Translations under genes and position numbers: made by a program | Shown here: positions 14,001-21,540 of the stretch, in pieces | Position numbering within the stretch: the first letter of the stretch is position 1 | Layout: every line of letters begins with the position of its first letter | Source: Petrolisthes cinctipes | Taxonomy: Eukaryota; Arthropoda; Malacostraca; Decapoda; Porcellanidae | DNA length: 64,000 nt | Direction of reading: 5' to 3' | NCBI GenBank assembly: GCA_033782935.1 | Contig: JAWQEG010000634.1 | Span: 229,501 to 293,500, forward strand | The notes under the pieces: model-generated | What the model saw: the letters and a program-made list of their open reading frames with translations, nothing else | Database searches by the model: none | What the model was told of the DNA's origin: nothing

Positions 14001-14922
14001 CATCTCATTGGAAGGTGTTGCAGGACTATTGACCATGACTGTACATGGACGGTCATATATCATATCCAGCCTCCATCACCCACGACGATATCAATGGGAA
14101 AAATGCACTTGTAATCTTATATATAATTATTACCTGGTTGAGGAGAGGATGGGGTGACTGACAGAGCTACAGAAATCACTACGATCAGCAAAACTGTAAC
14201 TACAACCACTGCTATAACTGAAACGGAGAGGGTTATTTATGTTAGGGAGTGGAAACAGTACTTCACTTTCTCTCCCATCACTCATGATTACATAATTATA
14301 CATTTAGTGCATGTGTTTTACGTGAACATGTTTTCCTAATACACTGTACGTGAACATAAATAATTAATGTTCCTACATTATAATAAAATAACAGATGAAG
14401 GATAGTTACATGGGTCAGGTTTCATAATTTGGACATACATACAGATGGGTTGCATTTTGGATTTTTAGGATACCTTTGCTACACAACACAGTCGGCTACA
14501 ACGCATAACATTTATCTGGTTTTTAACTGTGCGTTTATACGTAGATAATGCCTATACTACATATACTATGTGTAGGCATTATTTATTTCAGAGCTCTTGA
14601 GATGTTGCATTACAACGCTAGTCTTCCCAAACGCATCCGTAATGGATGTGTAGGTTTTTATAGCCTGTTCTTACAGTCGAGACTCGGCATGGGGAAGGGA
14701 AGATGGGCGTGGCGTACCTTGTGGCGTCACTACTCAGCATCACTGGTTACCACTTCTTGATCTGGTAAGACTGCACACACACACATTGTTACATCATCAA
14801 AAGCTGTACCTTACCGTTTTACGTTCATAAACACTTCCATACTCACTATATCTTTGTGTTTTGCGTCTTCTGGAGGCACCACCACCTTCCTCAAGTCTGA
14901 AGTTGCCGTTGGTAGACGGCAT
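537..14922 (-). CDS. ATP1B: Na+/K+-ATPase subunit beta, divergent, 3' incomplete (whole gene span)
   Basis: Type II membrane glycoprotein family that partners the Na+/K+-ATPase alpha subunit at the plasma membrane, helping it fold, reach the surface and occlude K+. Six exons (14847-14922, 14134-14217, 10473-10562, 2563-2741, 1129-1248, 537-699) join without a phase conflict to give 237 residues. The order is a basic cytoplasmic N-terminus of about 25 residues ending RRRKTQRY, one hydrophobic helix, then an ectodomain with the family hallmarks: cysteine pairs (NDCSW/EEVCIF, DQCNK/GRPCIL), GYSRGRPC before WVPEVY, VWCEPVGPVDRE and PQYYFPYKDVPQYFRP. The third disulphide's second cysteine and the C-terminal strand should be on an exon left of the window; none is seen in 1-480. 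Family members are about 300 residues, so roughly 50-60 are missing. No N-X-S/T glycosylation sequon is visible, which is unusual. Introns hold a P element, a 2.2-kb fold-back element and many MITEs. Identification is by recognised family motifs. Confidence 0.88.
1129..1248 (-). CDS. ATP1B: ATPase beta exon 5
   Basis: Phase 0 at both ends, with acceptor TTATCAAG and donor GTGGGT. Encodes VVDWVPEVYEELNELPVAMP and then QDLKDIISNN, matching the conserved '(G)WxPExY...MPxDLK' block of arthropod beta subunits. Confidence 0.86.
2110..2225 (-). repeat. Fragment of dispersed TTAGG-rich repeat (family F)
   Basis: Several copies of a GTCCCGGTAGTCTACC-like motif interspersed with GGTTAGG. The same motif in the opposite orientation marks the copies at 19.7-20.9 kb and 52.2-52.9 kb. 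Lies in an intron of the ATPase beta gene. Confidence 0.6.
2563..2741 (-). CDS. ATP1B: ATPase beta exon 4 (first two disulphide regions)
   Basis: Bracketed by CTCTCAG and AAG|GTAATA. It carries four cysteines in the spacing of the first two beta-subunit disulphides, and the diagnostic WGYSRGRPCILLIPNK segment that in the family reads roughly GYxxGxPCxxxKLN. The asparagine-glycosylated LGNCS of vertebrate paralogues is LGDQC here, so that sequon is lost. Confidence 0.88.
2850..3060 (+). repeat. Dispersed repeat (family G), copy 1
   Basis: Shares a long stretch, around the words GCAAAGCCCGC and ATAGTATAAGTAATAC, with 9140-9360 in inverted orientation. Both copies are in the same intron of the ATPase beta gene, about 6 kb apart. 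No coding content seen; class unknown. Confidence 0.6.
3300..3480 (+). mobile_element. 5'-truncated TA-flanked MITE
   Basis: Its right end (CTGAGGCCGACTGTA) and body match the full copy at 15025-15230, including the AATTACTAGAA and ATGATGTATACAAATT words. Its last TA is shared with the next element, which starts at 3479. Confidence 0.65.
3479..3947 (+). mobile_element. Non-autonomous TA-flanked element
   Basis: About 470 bp bounded by inverted ends: TACAGTCGGCAAAATAAAG on the left and the complement of CTTCTTTTGCCGACTGTA on the right, extending through GTTACC. TA duplications and CAGT ends suggest Tc1/mariner mobilisation. No coding frame. Confidence 0.7.
5993..6212 (+). mobile_element. Palindromic TA-flanked MITE nested in P element
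   Basis: Ends TACAGTTGCCCACACATGAA and its complement. The arms pair through most of the 220 bp, including GTTTGTTGACA/TGTCAACAAAC, so the element is a near-complete hairpin. Confidence 0.8.
6310..6670 (+). repeat. Minisatellite, about 20-bp unit
   Basis: Irregular tandem copies of a GTGTATAGTGTAGTGAAGAT-like unit inside the P-element remnant. No coding potential. Confidence 0.8.
7312..7376 (-). pseudogene. THAP-domain first exon of P-type transposase (remnant)
   Basis: Encodes MPACSAYGCTQRDRSLSTTF then HR. This is the opening of a THAP zinc finger: MPxxC-x4-C followed by the conserved (S/T)FHR. A GTATGT donor follows directly after the FHR codons, as expected if exon 0 is spliced to a now-absent exon. 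Reading through the donor gives unrelated sequence to a stop near 7224. The rest of the zinc finger and the catalytic RNase-H-like domain are not found in the element. Confidence 0.72.
7752..7997 (+). mobile_element. tRNA-derived SINE
   Basis: A tRNA-like head has a box A (TGGTGTAATGGTTAGCA), an anticodon-arm-like TTCGC-CTCGCAA-GCGAG and a box B (GGTTCGATTCC), so it is an RNA polymerase III promoter. The acceptor stem does not pair well, so it is not a functional tRNA. It is followed by a body with TGTTCACCTAGCAGTAAGTA and GGTACCTGG, a segment I recall from decapod SINEs, and ends in an A-run at 7980-7997 next to a TA microsatellite. Confidence 0.75.
7997..8059. repeat. (TA)n microsatellite
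   Basis: About 31 TA dinucleotides directly after the SINE A-tail; probably grew from the tail. Confidence 0.95.
8355..8440. repeat. Hairpin repeat (family E) fragment
   Basis: GGTGTGGTACCGGTACAATGG and its complement around GTACAGTACCACACC form a hairpin. The same core recurs at 37560-37660 and 52915-53395. A (CA)n run abuts it. Confidence 0.6.
8455..8535 (+). mobile_element. Half copy of GTTTCGTGGCA hairpin MITE (family C)
   Basis: Starts GAAGGAGCTTGTTTGTTTCG and ends at CACGATCACAGGGTC. It matches the right half of the family found complete at 18568, 23165, 38821, 46523 and 59504. Short open frames here are not genes. Confidence 0.65.
8533..8720. mobile_element. Hairpin MITE (family D)
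   Basis: Begins TTAAGGGGAAATTCTCTTGT and has inverted GATTCCTCCAAACTAT/ATAGTTTGGAGGAATC arms. A second copy is at 27698-27885. TTAA at the boundary hints at a TTAA-specific transposase (piggyBac-like), but this is not proven. Confidence 0.6.
9140..9360 (-). repeat. Dispersed repeat (family G), copy 2
   Basis: Inverted relative to 2850-3060, sharing GCGGGCTTTGCATTATCCAG and TACTTATACTATAG. Confidence 0.6.
10473..10562 (-). CDS. ATP1B: ATPase beta exon 3
   Basis: Acceptor CTTTTTCAG and donor GTAAGT bracket 90 bases encoding ITIYPSDLIKYKEAGLGKD and then YTMQLDNFIV. This corresponds to the membrane-proximal ectodomain ending in the family's 'Y...L..FL..Y' segment. Ends after the first base of an Arg codon completed by exon 4. 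Confidence 0.86.
10862..11028. mobile_element. Near-perfect hairpin MITE, TACAGTCGGCGGC family
   Basis: 167 bp including the TA duplications. The ends TACAGTCGGCGGCAAAAGTC and complement continue through CTGTCGCCTCAC, and the arms pair inward to near the centre. Same end sequence as 17034-18142 and 26413-26680. Confidence 0.85.
11395..13623. mobile_element. Fold-back DNA element with about 640-bp terminal inverted repeats
   Basis: Left arm 11397-12042 is complementary to right arm 12978-13621, by eye with only scattered mismatches, fading at the inner edge. Ends read TACAGCTGGTCACACTCCCG with TA on both sides. The 0.94-kb centre contains a 93-bp tandem duplication within a short open frame. 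No recognisable transposase. It lies in intron 2 of the ATPase beta gene, so the primary transcript would form a very long hairpin. Confidence 0.88.
12314..12661 (+). other. Short open frame with 31-residue repeat inside fold-back element
   Basis: 115 codons. Two copies of a 31-residue unit (YMExHTNINLVAxDSKDQYG followed by IKYNG) arise from a 93-bp direct repeat at about 12401 and 12494. The frame survives because 93 is a multiple of three. I do not recognise the protein, and it may be untranslated. It is the only longish frame in the centre of the element. Confidence 0.3.
13721..13766 (+). mobile_element. Solo right end of TACAGTT MITE
   Basis: TTGAAGTGTGTCTGTTTCAT then GTGTCCGAAACTGTA matches the end of the element at 15966-16124. 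Its terminal TA is shared with the next element. Confidence 0.55.
13765..13895. mobile_element. Hairpin MITE
   Basis: Inverted arms AATCCACAATACCCAGCCCA and TGGGCTAGGGATTGTGGATT, with GAGTCGAAG/CTTCGACTC further in. The body resembles 39485-39692 (GTTTGGGTGGGCTGTTGTCC). It shares TA with elements on both sides. Confidence 0.7.
13894..14043. mobile_element. Hairpin MITE, TACAGYCATGGTCAAAAGTC family
   Basis: Ends TACAGCCATGGTCAAAAGTC and complement of GGACTATTGACCATGACTGTA-type sequence. Relatives at 25820-26017, 39735-39804 and 49944-50100. Ends 91 bases from ATPase beta exon 2. Confidence 0.8.
14134..14217 (-). CDS. ATP1B: ATPase beta exon 2 (transmembrane helix)
   Basis: Preceded by a CCGTTTCAG acceptor and followed by CCAG|GTAATA. 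It encodes IAVVVVTVLLIVVISVAL, a single membrane-spanning helix, then SVTPSSPQP at the start of the ectodomain. It enters with two bases of a codon and leaves with one, matching both neighbours. It lies just beyond a cluster of abutting palindromic elements ending at 14043. Confidence 0.87.
14847..14922 (-). CDS. ATP1B: ATPase beta exon 1 (start codon and cytoplasmic tail)
   Basis: ATG at 14922-14920 (minus strand) opens a hydrophilic stretch MPSTNGNFRLEEGG followed by RRRKTQRY, a stop-transfer-like basic cluster. It ends after one base of a codon at a GTGAGT donor. Joined to the next exon, the split codon reads ATT (Ile), the first residue of the membrane helix. No other in-frame ATG lies nearby, so this start is preferred. 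Confidence 0.85.
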
Positions 14923-15024
14923 GTTTACTGCGTTCGAACAAACAGCACTATAGCCTCCTTCTGCCCTTCACTTTGACCAAATCTCCCTGCCAAACCTTGC
15001 CAGTTGCCTGCTGCCAAGGTCGGG

Positions 15025-15230
15025 TACAGTCGGCCTCAGGAATTCGTACACAGCATTGGTTAAAAGGGATCTTGATTCTGCACATACTGTTGGCATTGTT
15101 CTGCTGACTAATTCAAGTATTAGCCATATAGAATTACTAGAAAAGTTAAGAAATTAATGTACCAAATTTTCTAGTGGTTACGAACCCTTGATATCACAAT
15201 GATGTATACAAATTCCTGAGGCCGACTGTC
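15025..15230. mobile_element. TA-flanked MITE, full-length copy
   Basis: Ends TACAGTCGGCCTCAGGAATT and its complement; the final TA has become TC. Full version of the truncated copy at 3300-3480. It lies upstream of the ATPase beta gene. Confidence 0.78.
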
Positions 15231-15965
15231 CAGTTCTAATACAGACCCAAACTATCGTACGAAACTCGACACTTTCACCAGAGTTGTTAGTGTGCCAGAG
15301 GCTGCCAGTAGTAGTAGGTAATGTAGCGTCCAGTTACTGTATTAGTCTATTTATGTATCAGTTTGTAATTTTTGCTGCGATACACCCATTAGAAATGATA
15401 CATACATTATAGCCAACTAGAATATAACCCCCTGCTTGCATGATAATGACAGAAGAATCATGCCAGTTACAATACAATTAAGGTTATCCAACCAAGTCTG
15501 TATATATGCTAAGACTTGCTATACAACTGATATACACATAGTATGAGCTTTTATCAGTTGTTGCACAAACCCGTTTTAGCAAGCTCAGTCAATTAACAAA
15601 ATGCATAGGATCGAATCTCGGCTCTGACAAGCAACCAACACTTCACTGATACAATATAATGAGAGAAAAGTCCGAGGGAAGGGCCGAAGGAAGAGAAGAG
15701 ATCGAGGTAAATCTGAGGCAAGGGAGGAAGAGAAAAACTTAACTCTTGGACTTTTAGAGTTCCATAATTGGTGAGCAAAATGTTTTGTTTTTGTGTAAAG
15801 GAAAAAAGTAAGAGGAGCTGACCAAGGCTAAAAGATTACCAATGGTAGTGTAAGTAAAGGCACGAGCCATAATAAAGTATCGTGTGTGTGTGTATTAATT
15901 GATCTGCTTCTCATTAAAGAGATTCATGAAATGTGTGTCCACATTTTGTTCAGTATTGATATGTG
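15231..15965. other. No gene seen
   Basis: AT-rich sequence upstream of the ATPase beta gene with stops in all frames. Nothing recognisable apart from a short TG run near 15885. Confidence 0.5.
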
Positions 15966-16124
15966 TACAGTTGCGGACACATGGAATAGACACACTTCAA
16001 ACTGGGCCCCTTATCAAGCATAGAATAGGAACCGTCGCCTCTTCACACACAACGTCTCATCCTACCCTGCGCTCAATGAGGGGCCCCGTTTCAGGTGTGT
16101 TTTTTTCATATGTTCACAATTGTA
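15966..16124. mobile_element. Hairpin MITE, TACAGTTGCGGACACATG family
   Basis: Arms include GACACACTTCAAACTGGGCC and complement GGCCCCGTTTCAGGTGTGTT, flanked by TA. The same family flanks the DIRS element (29355 and 36991). Confidence 0.8.
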
Positions 16125-16130
16125 CTGAAC

Positions 16131-16320
16131 ACACAACAAAAAAACTATCATTACACCTGCGCGATACAAAATGATACCACGAATGAAGGTATTTTATAAC
16201 AGATGCGGCCGCAACATACATACTCAGCGACACCACTGTGAGAAGGCTGTTATCAAAATCGTTCATTCGTGGTGTCATTTTGTATCGCGCATAAGGTTAA
16301 CGATATTTTTTTCGTTGTGT
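16131..16320. mobile_element. Hairpin MITE, ACACACAACRAAAAAA family
   Basis: About 190 bp of inverted arms: GCGCGATACAAAATGATACC and its complement near 16265-16289, extending outward to ACACACAAC on both sides. Not of the CAGT type. Sits directly between two TA elements. Confidence 0.7.
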
Positions 16321-16321
16321 G

Positions 16322-16457
16322 TACACTGGGGGTCAATAATTCTGTCTTGAATCTCTTCCAACAAAAGTGATTCAGGAGGAGTGAGATGCGAGGTTGGTAA
16401 AGATTCATGTTGTGTCTCGGATCAGGACACAATTATTGACCCCCCCCCCCCAGTGTA
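16322..16457. mobile_element. Hairpin MITE, TACACTGGGGGTCAATAATT family
   Basis: Ends TACACTGGGGGTCAATAATT and complement, with a C-run of 12 near the right end; TA on both sides. Four bases separate it from the next element. Confidence 0.75.
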
Positions 16458-16460
16458 AAG

Positions 16461-16711
16461 TACAGTCGTGGAAATAAGTTTCAATACACATATAAGTAAC
16501 TCAGATAATTGCTGACTGATGTTATCACGTTCTCATATGATGTTAATATTTTAAATAGTGATTCAGTAGCTGCTTGTAGTAAATTAGAAGATGCTGCTTA
16601 ACCTACATATTGGAATGTTTCTCAGCTATCGAACAAATAGAAGGAAGCTGCCAAACCTTTATATGATTTCACCCCAATGTGGATTATATATTATTATTGA
16701 CCACCACTGTA
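16461..16711. mobile_element. TA-flanked MITE, TACAGTSGTGG family
   Basis: Left end TACAGTCGTGGAAATAAGTT, right end complement TACAGTGGTGGTCAATAATA. Related to 38309-38547. The central part is not palindromic. Confidence 0.65.
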
Positions 16712-17291
16712 CATAAGACACTAGAACGGACGCATCCCCTTCAAAATTTAATCACATTTTCCGTGGTGCATATTCCATCTGCCCACTAAATTTCTAAAAA
16801 CACAAAAAAACAATCGGTTTATAACTTTCCGAGACGCCATCTTTACAGCCAGACAGACTGACAAAATGGACACACAAACGGAAGAAAAAACCGTAACCTC
16901 TTTTGACACCTTACAATATTTTCCCTGATGTTTTTCCTGATACTAAAGACAATCCATTTTTATATTTGTTTTCCGCTTACCACAATCAGGAAACACAATT
17001 CAGTAACAAGATTAAAATAATGATCCCCCTCTGTCAAGTCGGCGGCAAAAGCAATTAATTGTTGAAGGATAACATAAATAAAAGGTAATCACCATGCAAA
17101 TAAACACATTCACCATAATTATATACAACACTAGCGGAGGTACCCAGCATTATCCGGGAAAGATGCACTCTGGAGTTTAGAAAAGTAATAGAAATAGTCA
17201 ATATTAACTTTATAATATGTGAAAGCATTCAGTCTTGTTGTGTTAGTTAAAAATATTCCTCGATCTCAGGCCGCTTGCCAGTTGCCATACG

Positions 17292-17486
17292 TACTAGCCA
17301 TGAGTGATAGTGGTGGACCAGGGTCCAAGGAGTGTTGGAGAGCAACTGAACAGAGTTTGAAAAAGTGAGTCTTCTAAACCTCTCTCAACGTTGAGAATGG
17401 TTTGGAAAATTAACTTGTTCGAACTCTGTCTAGTTACTCTCCAACACTCCTCGGAGCCTGGTCTAGCACTCTCAGCCATGGCTGTA
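17292..17486. mobile_element. Hairpin MITE (nested)
   Basis: AAGGAGTGTTGGAGAGCAACTG pairs with CAGTTGCTCTCC-like sequence at 17430-17455, and GACCAGG/CCTGGTC lies further out. Right end GCCATGGCTGTA; shares its TA with the next element. Confidence 0.72.
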
Positions 17487-17682
17487 CAGTTGCCTAAAGG
17501 TTCTTGTGTGGGGTACTGTACATGTGGCAACGCTGGACACGTTCGGATCACATCTGATACAGTACAGGATGATTCAGTAGGGAGATTGGTCTCATTCATA
17601 AGTGCAATTCGAATATTGTTATGCTGCCACATCTACGCCAAACACAAAACAATGGGTAAAGAAGAACCTTTAGGCAACTGTA
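17485..17682. mobile_element. Hairpin MITE, TACAGTTGCCTAAAGGTTCT family (nested)
   Basis: Perfect terminal arms TACAGTTGCCTAAAGGTTCT and complement. Abuts the preceding element with a single shared TA. Confidence 0.8.
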
Positions 17683-18235
17683 CATTTTGCAGGCGTTTTT
17701 AGCGGCTCGAACGGAAAAAATCCATTCGAGCTCTTCTTTATGGTTTTAACCAATAAATAGAATATTTGACATTTTAACGTAATTTTTAAGTCAAGTTACA
17801 TCATGTTAAGTATAAAAACTTTTGCCGGTGGTGCTGATTCAGAATATATAGTTTTGGGAGTGAAACCGGTTTTTATTAGCAGATTTATAGTAGATGACGT
17901 ACTTTTTACGTCGAGTTAGGTCATGTTACGTCATACCGAAACCTGCGCCTGGCGATGGTGATTCAGAATATATATGGGTTTTGGATGTAGGTGTAACCTT
18001 TTTCGAGTTATAAGAGGACAAACAGAGACGGATTGCCATTTATAGTATAAATTACAATATCCAGGGAGTATAAAATTATTAATTAACTGTTCTGTTCATT
18101 TATATTAAGCTGCATTATATTTCCATTTTGCCGCCGACTGTACGCTCACTCGATGGTAATGAGAAATATTTGACAAGACACTACATCATGCCTCTTCTAG
18201 CATGACGTCAGCGTAAGCTGCACGCACTTCCCAGC

Positions 18236-18475
18236 CTTCCCTCCCTCCTTTCCTCCCTCCTACCCTCCTTCAGTTGTCAGCCTTTCTTCCCTCCTTCTCT
18301 CCTTCCCTCACCCGTCAGAATTCTCTCCCTCCTTTCCTCCTTCACCTGTCAGCCTTCCTTCCTTCCTTCACCTGTCAGCCTTCCCTCCCTCCTTTCCTCC
18401 TTCTCTCCCTCCTTCACCTGTCAGCCTTCCTTAACTCCTTTTCTCCCTCCTTCTCTCCTTCCCTCACCATACTTC
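18236..18475. repeat. Polypyrimidine minisatellite
   Basis: Tandem CTTCACCTGTCAGCCTTCC units within CCTCCCTCCTTT-type tract; the resulting plus-strand open frame is not a gene. Confidence 0.85.
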
Positions 18476-18567
18476 CACCGTTTATCACCTGCCTATATAA
18501 TCCTCGACCCACAGTGAATAATAATAATAATAATAATAATACACACTGTGGTGACCCTGAGGATTAA

Positions 18568-18722
18568 GGGCTCTTTGATCACGTATGAGATCTGGTGGCT
18601 TCTGATTCCTCCTCACCATGCCACGAAACAAGCTCCTTCTAAATAGGTGGTGTTTCGTGGCAATATTTGTAGGATTCATTTACTTCCAGTTTTCTGACCA
18701 CATCACAGCTAGGGTCCCTTAA
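18568..18722. mobile_element. GTTTCGTGGCA hairpin MITE (family C)
   Basis: Conserved core GCCACGAAACAAGCTCCTTC / GGTGGTGTTTCGTGGCAATA, ends related to GATCACGTATGAGA and ATCACAGNNAGGGTCC. TTAA follows at the right edge. Confidence 0.72.
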
Positions 18723-18866
18723 TTAACACTCACATGAATAAACCTAAATATAGAAATACTAAAGGAGATATTTATCGATTTATGAGAGAGAAAAGCTAAC
18801 ACGGATGGGAGACAAGTAAGTTTGTCCATTACATAAATATGCATCTTTAGCTCTAAGAAACCATCA

Positions 18867-18867
<1 letters not shown>

Positions 18868-18917
<50 letters not shown>

Positions 18918-19075
18918 GGTGTGTGTTTATTTTTCAATACTCGCGGGTGGGAGGGAGTTTGGGGAGAGGAATGGCAGAGAGGAAGAAGATGAGGGAGGGA
19001 GGGACTGTGGAGAGAAGAAAGGAGGAAATAAAAAGGTGGGAAAGGAATGTGTGTCCCGAGGGAGAGGAAAAAGAG

Positions 19076-19128
<53 letters not shown>

Positions 19129-19144
19129 AAGGCAAGGTTCTGTC

Positions 19145-19184
<40 letters not shown>
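18868..19184. repeat. Compound microsatellites (ATT)n, (AT)n, (GT)n
   Basis: (ATT)n at 18868-18915, (AT)n at 19079-19125 and (GT)n at 19148-19183, with a purine-rich tract between. Open frames here consist of dipeptide repeats and are not genes. Confidence 0.92.
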
Positions 19185-19187
<3 letters not shown>

Positions 19188-19738
19188 GCGATGCACGCCT
19201 AAACCGTCCAACTTTGTGTCCTCAAAATTTGCATGTAGGTGAGTCTTGATCCCGTTCAGGTTTAGGGGGGGTCATACAACGAAACCACATATAACGAAAC
19301 GTGCTAGCGAAATAATAATAAAATACAGGGAAAAAAATCTACGGATTCACCATACCACAGTTCAGCCTTCCGCAAAAACACGGTCAATTTTAAAGTTTCA
19401 TTTAGGTAAATTTTTTCTTACAGACTTGTAGAGCTTGATTTTACACACCAGAATCTGTAAACTAAAGCTTCCTAGGTCCACTGGCTTGCGTACTGCAGCG
19501 CCATGAGTAATAAAGTAGTTACCCCTAAAACCCCCCTAAAAATGAGAACACGTGTTCTATTATTAAATTATCGGATACTGGTCCAGAAATCAACAGCTCA
19601 TGAACATATTTTAGGCTACAGCACGGATATTATTCGATTTGTTTATGCCTTATCTCAGTAAGTATATTGTCGTTTACCTATATTATTACATTTTATCCAT
19701 TTTTATGATTGATTTCTACCATATTGGTATAATATTTT

Positions 19739-20935
19739 GGTAAATATTGAATGAATTACCGTTATTGCATACCGTTTTTCTACCTTCATTACCCACTTAT
19801 TTAGACCATTCTAAGACTATTTTCTTCTATGGCATTTCCTCCGCAAATGCCCCATTTCCAAGATAGGGCATATTCAAATGGGGCATTTGGAAATTAGCCT
19901 GACCTTACCTGACTTTACCTAACCTAACCTAGACCACATCAGACTACCGGCACCTAACCTGGGCAAACTACCGGGACCTAACCTGGGCAAACTACCAGGA
20001 AAACGGTAATTCTTTCAATAATTACCAATATTTTGTACATTATTTTCTTGAGCTCTTGATTCCTGCTCCAGTATCAAACACCATTGTCATATTGATTCTC
20101 ATTATTGTCCTATAGAGTTTCACTTTTGTCACATTGATTTTCATTATTGCCATATTTATTTTCAGATTGGTAGAATATTTTTGTAATCCAGTATCAAACA
20201 CCATTGTCATATTGATTCTCATTATTGTCCAATAGAGTTTCACTTTTGTCACATTGATTTTCATTATTGCCATATTTATTTTCAGATTGGTAGAATATTT
20301 TTGTAATCCAGTATCAAACACCATTGTCATATTGATTCTCATTATTGTCCTATAGAGTTTCACTTTTGTCACATTGATTTTCATTATTGCCATATTTATT
20401 TTCAGATTGGTAGAATATTTTTGTAATCCAGTATCAAACACCATTGTCATATTGATTCTCAGTATTGTCCTATAGAGTTTCAGTTTTGTCAAATTGATTT
20501 TCATTATTGCCATATTTATTTTCTGATTGGTAGAATATTTTTGTAACTTATTTTCTTGATGTCTTGATTCCTGCTACGGTATCAAACACCATTGTCATAT
20601 TGAATCTCAGTATTGTCCTATTGAGTTTCAGTTTTGTCTAATTGATTTTCATTATTGCCAAGATAGGGCATATTCAAATGGGGCATTTTGAAATTAGCCT
20701 GACCTTACCTTACCTGACCTTACCTAGACCGCATCAGACTACCGGGACCTAACCTGGGCAAACTACCGGGAAAACGGTAATTCTTTCAATAAATACCAAT
20801 ATTTTGTACAATATTTTCTTGAGCTCTTGATTCCTGCTCCAGTATCAAACACCATTGTCATATTGATTCTCATTATTGTCCTATAGAGTTTCACTTTTGT
20901 CAAATTGATTTTCATTATTGCCATATTTATTGTCG
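19739..20935. repeat. TTAGG-rich dispersed repeat (family F) with internal 120-bp tandem array
   Basis: Begins GGTAAATATTGAATGAATTA and ends at complementary GTAATTCTTTCAATAAATACC-type sequence, giving short inverted ends. The body has ATTTCCAAGATAGGGCATAT, CCTAACCTAACCTAGACC and CTAACCTGGGCAAACTACCG. It is interrupted by the 120-bp array at 20069-20560, after which the body and right end repeat (20656-20804). Class unknown. Confidence 0.65.
20069..20560. repeat. 120-bp tandem repeat, about four copies
   Basis: Copies start with GTATCAAACACCATTGTCAT at 20070, 20190, 20310 and 20430, identical or nearly so, exactly 120 bp apart; a divergent piece recurs at 20579 and 20841. Because 120 is divisible by three, the minus strand has a 40-residue repeat frame that is not a gene. 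Confidence 0.9.
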
Positions 20936-21237
20936 TCAACCGGAGTCGTGAAAAATGTCGTTTACCAGCAGGCACTTCAGTAAAATGCTTAGTGACGCAA
21001 TTAATAGAAAAAGAAGGAAATATTATTAATTATGCTAATATTAGAATGATGGAGTTATTGAATGAGGGAGAAAGATTGATATAATAAACATTTGAAAACG
21101 ACTAATACCTCCAATTATTCACCCACCCACCTCTATTACTAATCATCCATCCATCCATTTATTTTATTTAACCACTAAACCATCCCTCCCTCTCCCCCTT
21201 CCTTCACTCCTTCCCTTCCTTCTATCCACCCACCACC

Positions 21238-21344
21238 CGATCTGCTCCAAACCGCCCGAAGGCCGGTGGAAGGGCGGCCGCAGGCCGCCAGCCCTCCGCA
21301 GGAGCTAGCGGCTCCTAGCCGCCCGAAGGGCGGCGGAGCAGCTA

Positions 21345-21345
<1 letters not shown>
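21238..21345. other. GC-rich cluster of nested hairpins
   Basis: In AT-rich surroundings this ~105-bp tract is about 70% G+C and packed with short perfect stems: CCGCCCGAAGGGCGG, GGAGCTAGCGGCTCC and CGGCCGCAGGCCG, enclosed by CTGCTCC...GGAGCAG. It abuts an (AT)n run. No coding or known RNA family recognised. Confidence 0.6.
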
Positions 21346-21359
<14 letters not shown>

Positions 21360-21380
<21 letters not shown>

Positions 21381-21540
21381 ATAGTATCAGTTTGATTGGT
21401 CCAGTAGAGCGCCTTGATGCCTCCAAAGTATGCCAGGAAACAGAATTAGATTAACACACATAATGGTGACCTATTGTTGCCTGAAATAGCTTGGAGGAAT
21501 CATATACTTCAGATTGACCACCAACACTGCACTACCGGGA
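21360..21540. mobile_element. Hairpin MITE (family B)
   Basis: Contains GATGCCTCCAAAGTATGCCA, then AATAGTTTGGAGGAATCA-like sequence and TTGACCACCAACACTGCAC. It is one of about ten copies of a family whose ends read TTAAGGGGATAATATACTTT-like and ...ACTACCCCTTAA. Confidence 0.6.

Larger units (their letters stand above)
17034..18142. mobile_element. Probable larger TACAGTCGGCGGC element carrying nested MITEs
   Basis: AGTCGGCGGCAAAAG at the left and TTTTGCCGCCGACTGTA at the right form a short inverted repeat enclosing 1.1 kb; the left TA has decayed. Two hairpin MITEs (17292-17682) are nested inside. The right interior has two related segments around GATTCAGAATATATA. No transposase seen. Confidence 0.5.

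Noticed and set aside
20040..20513. 157-codon minus-strand frame with a 40-residue repeat
   Set aside because: Product of the 120-bp tandem repeat, whose length is a multiple of three; no domain recognised.
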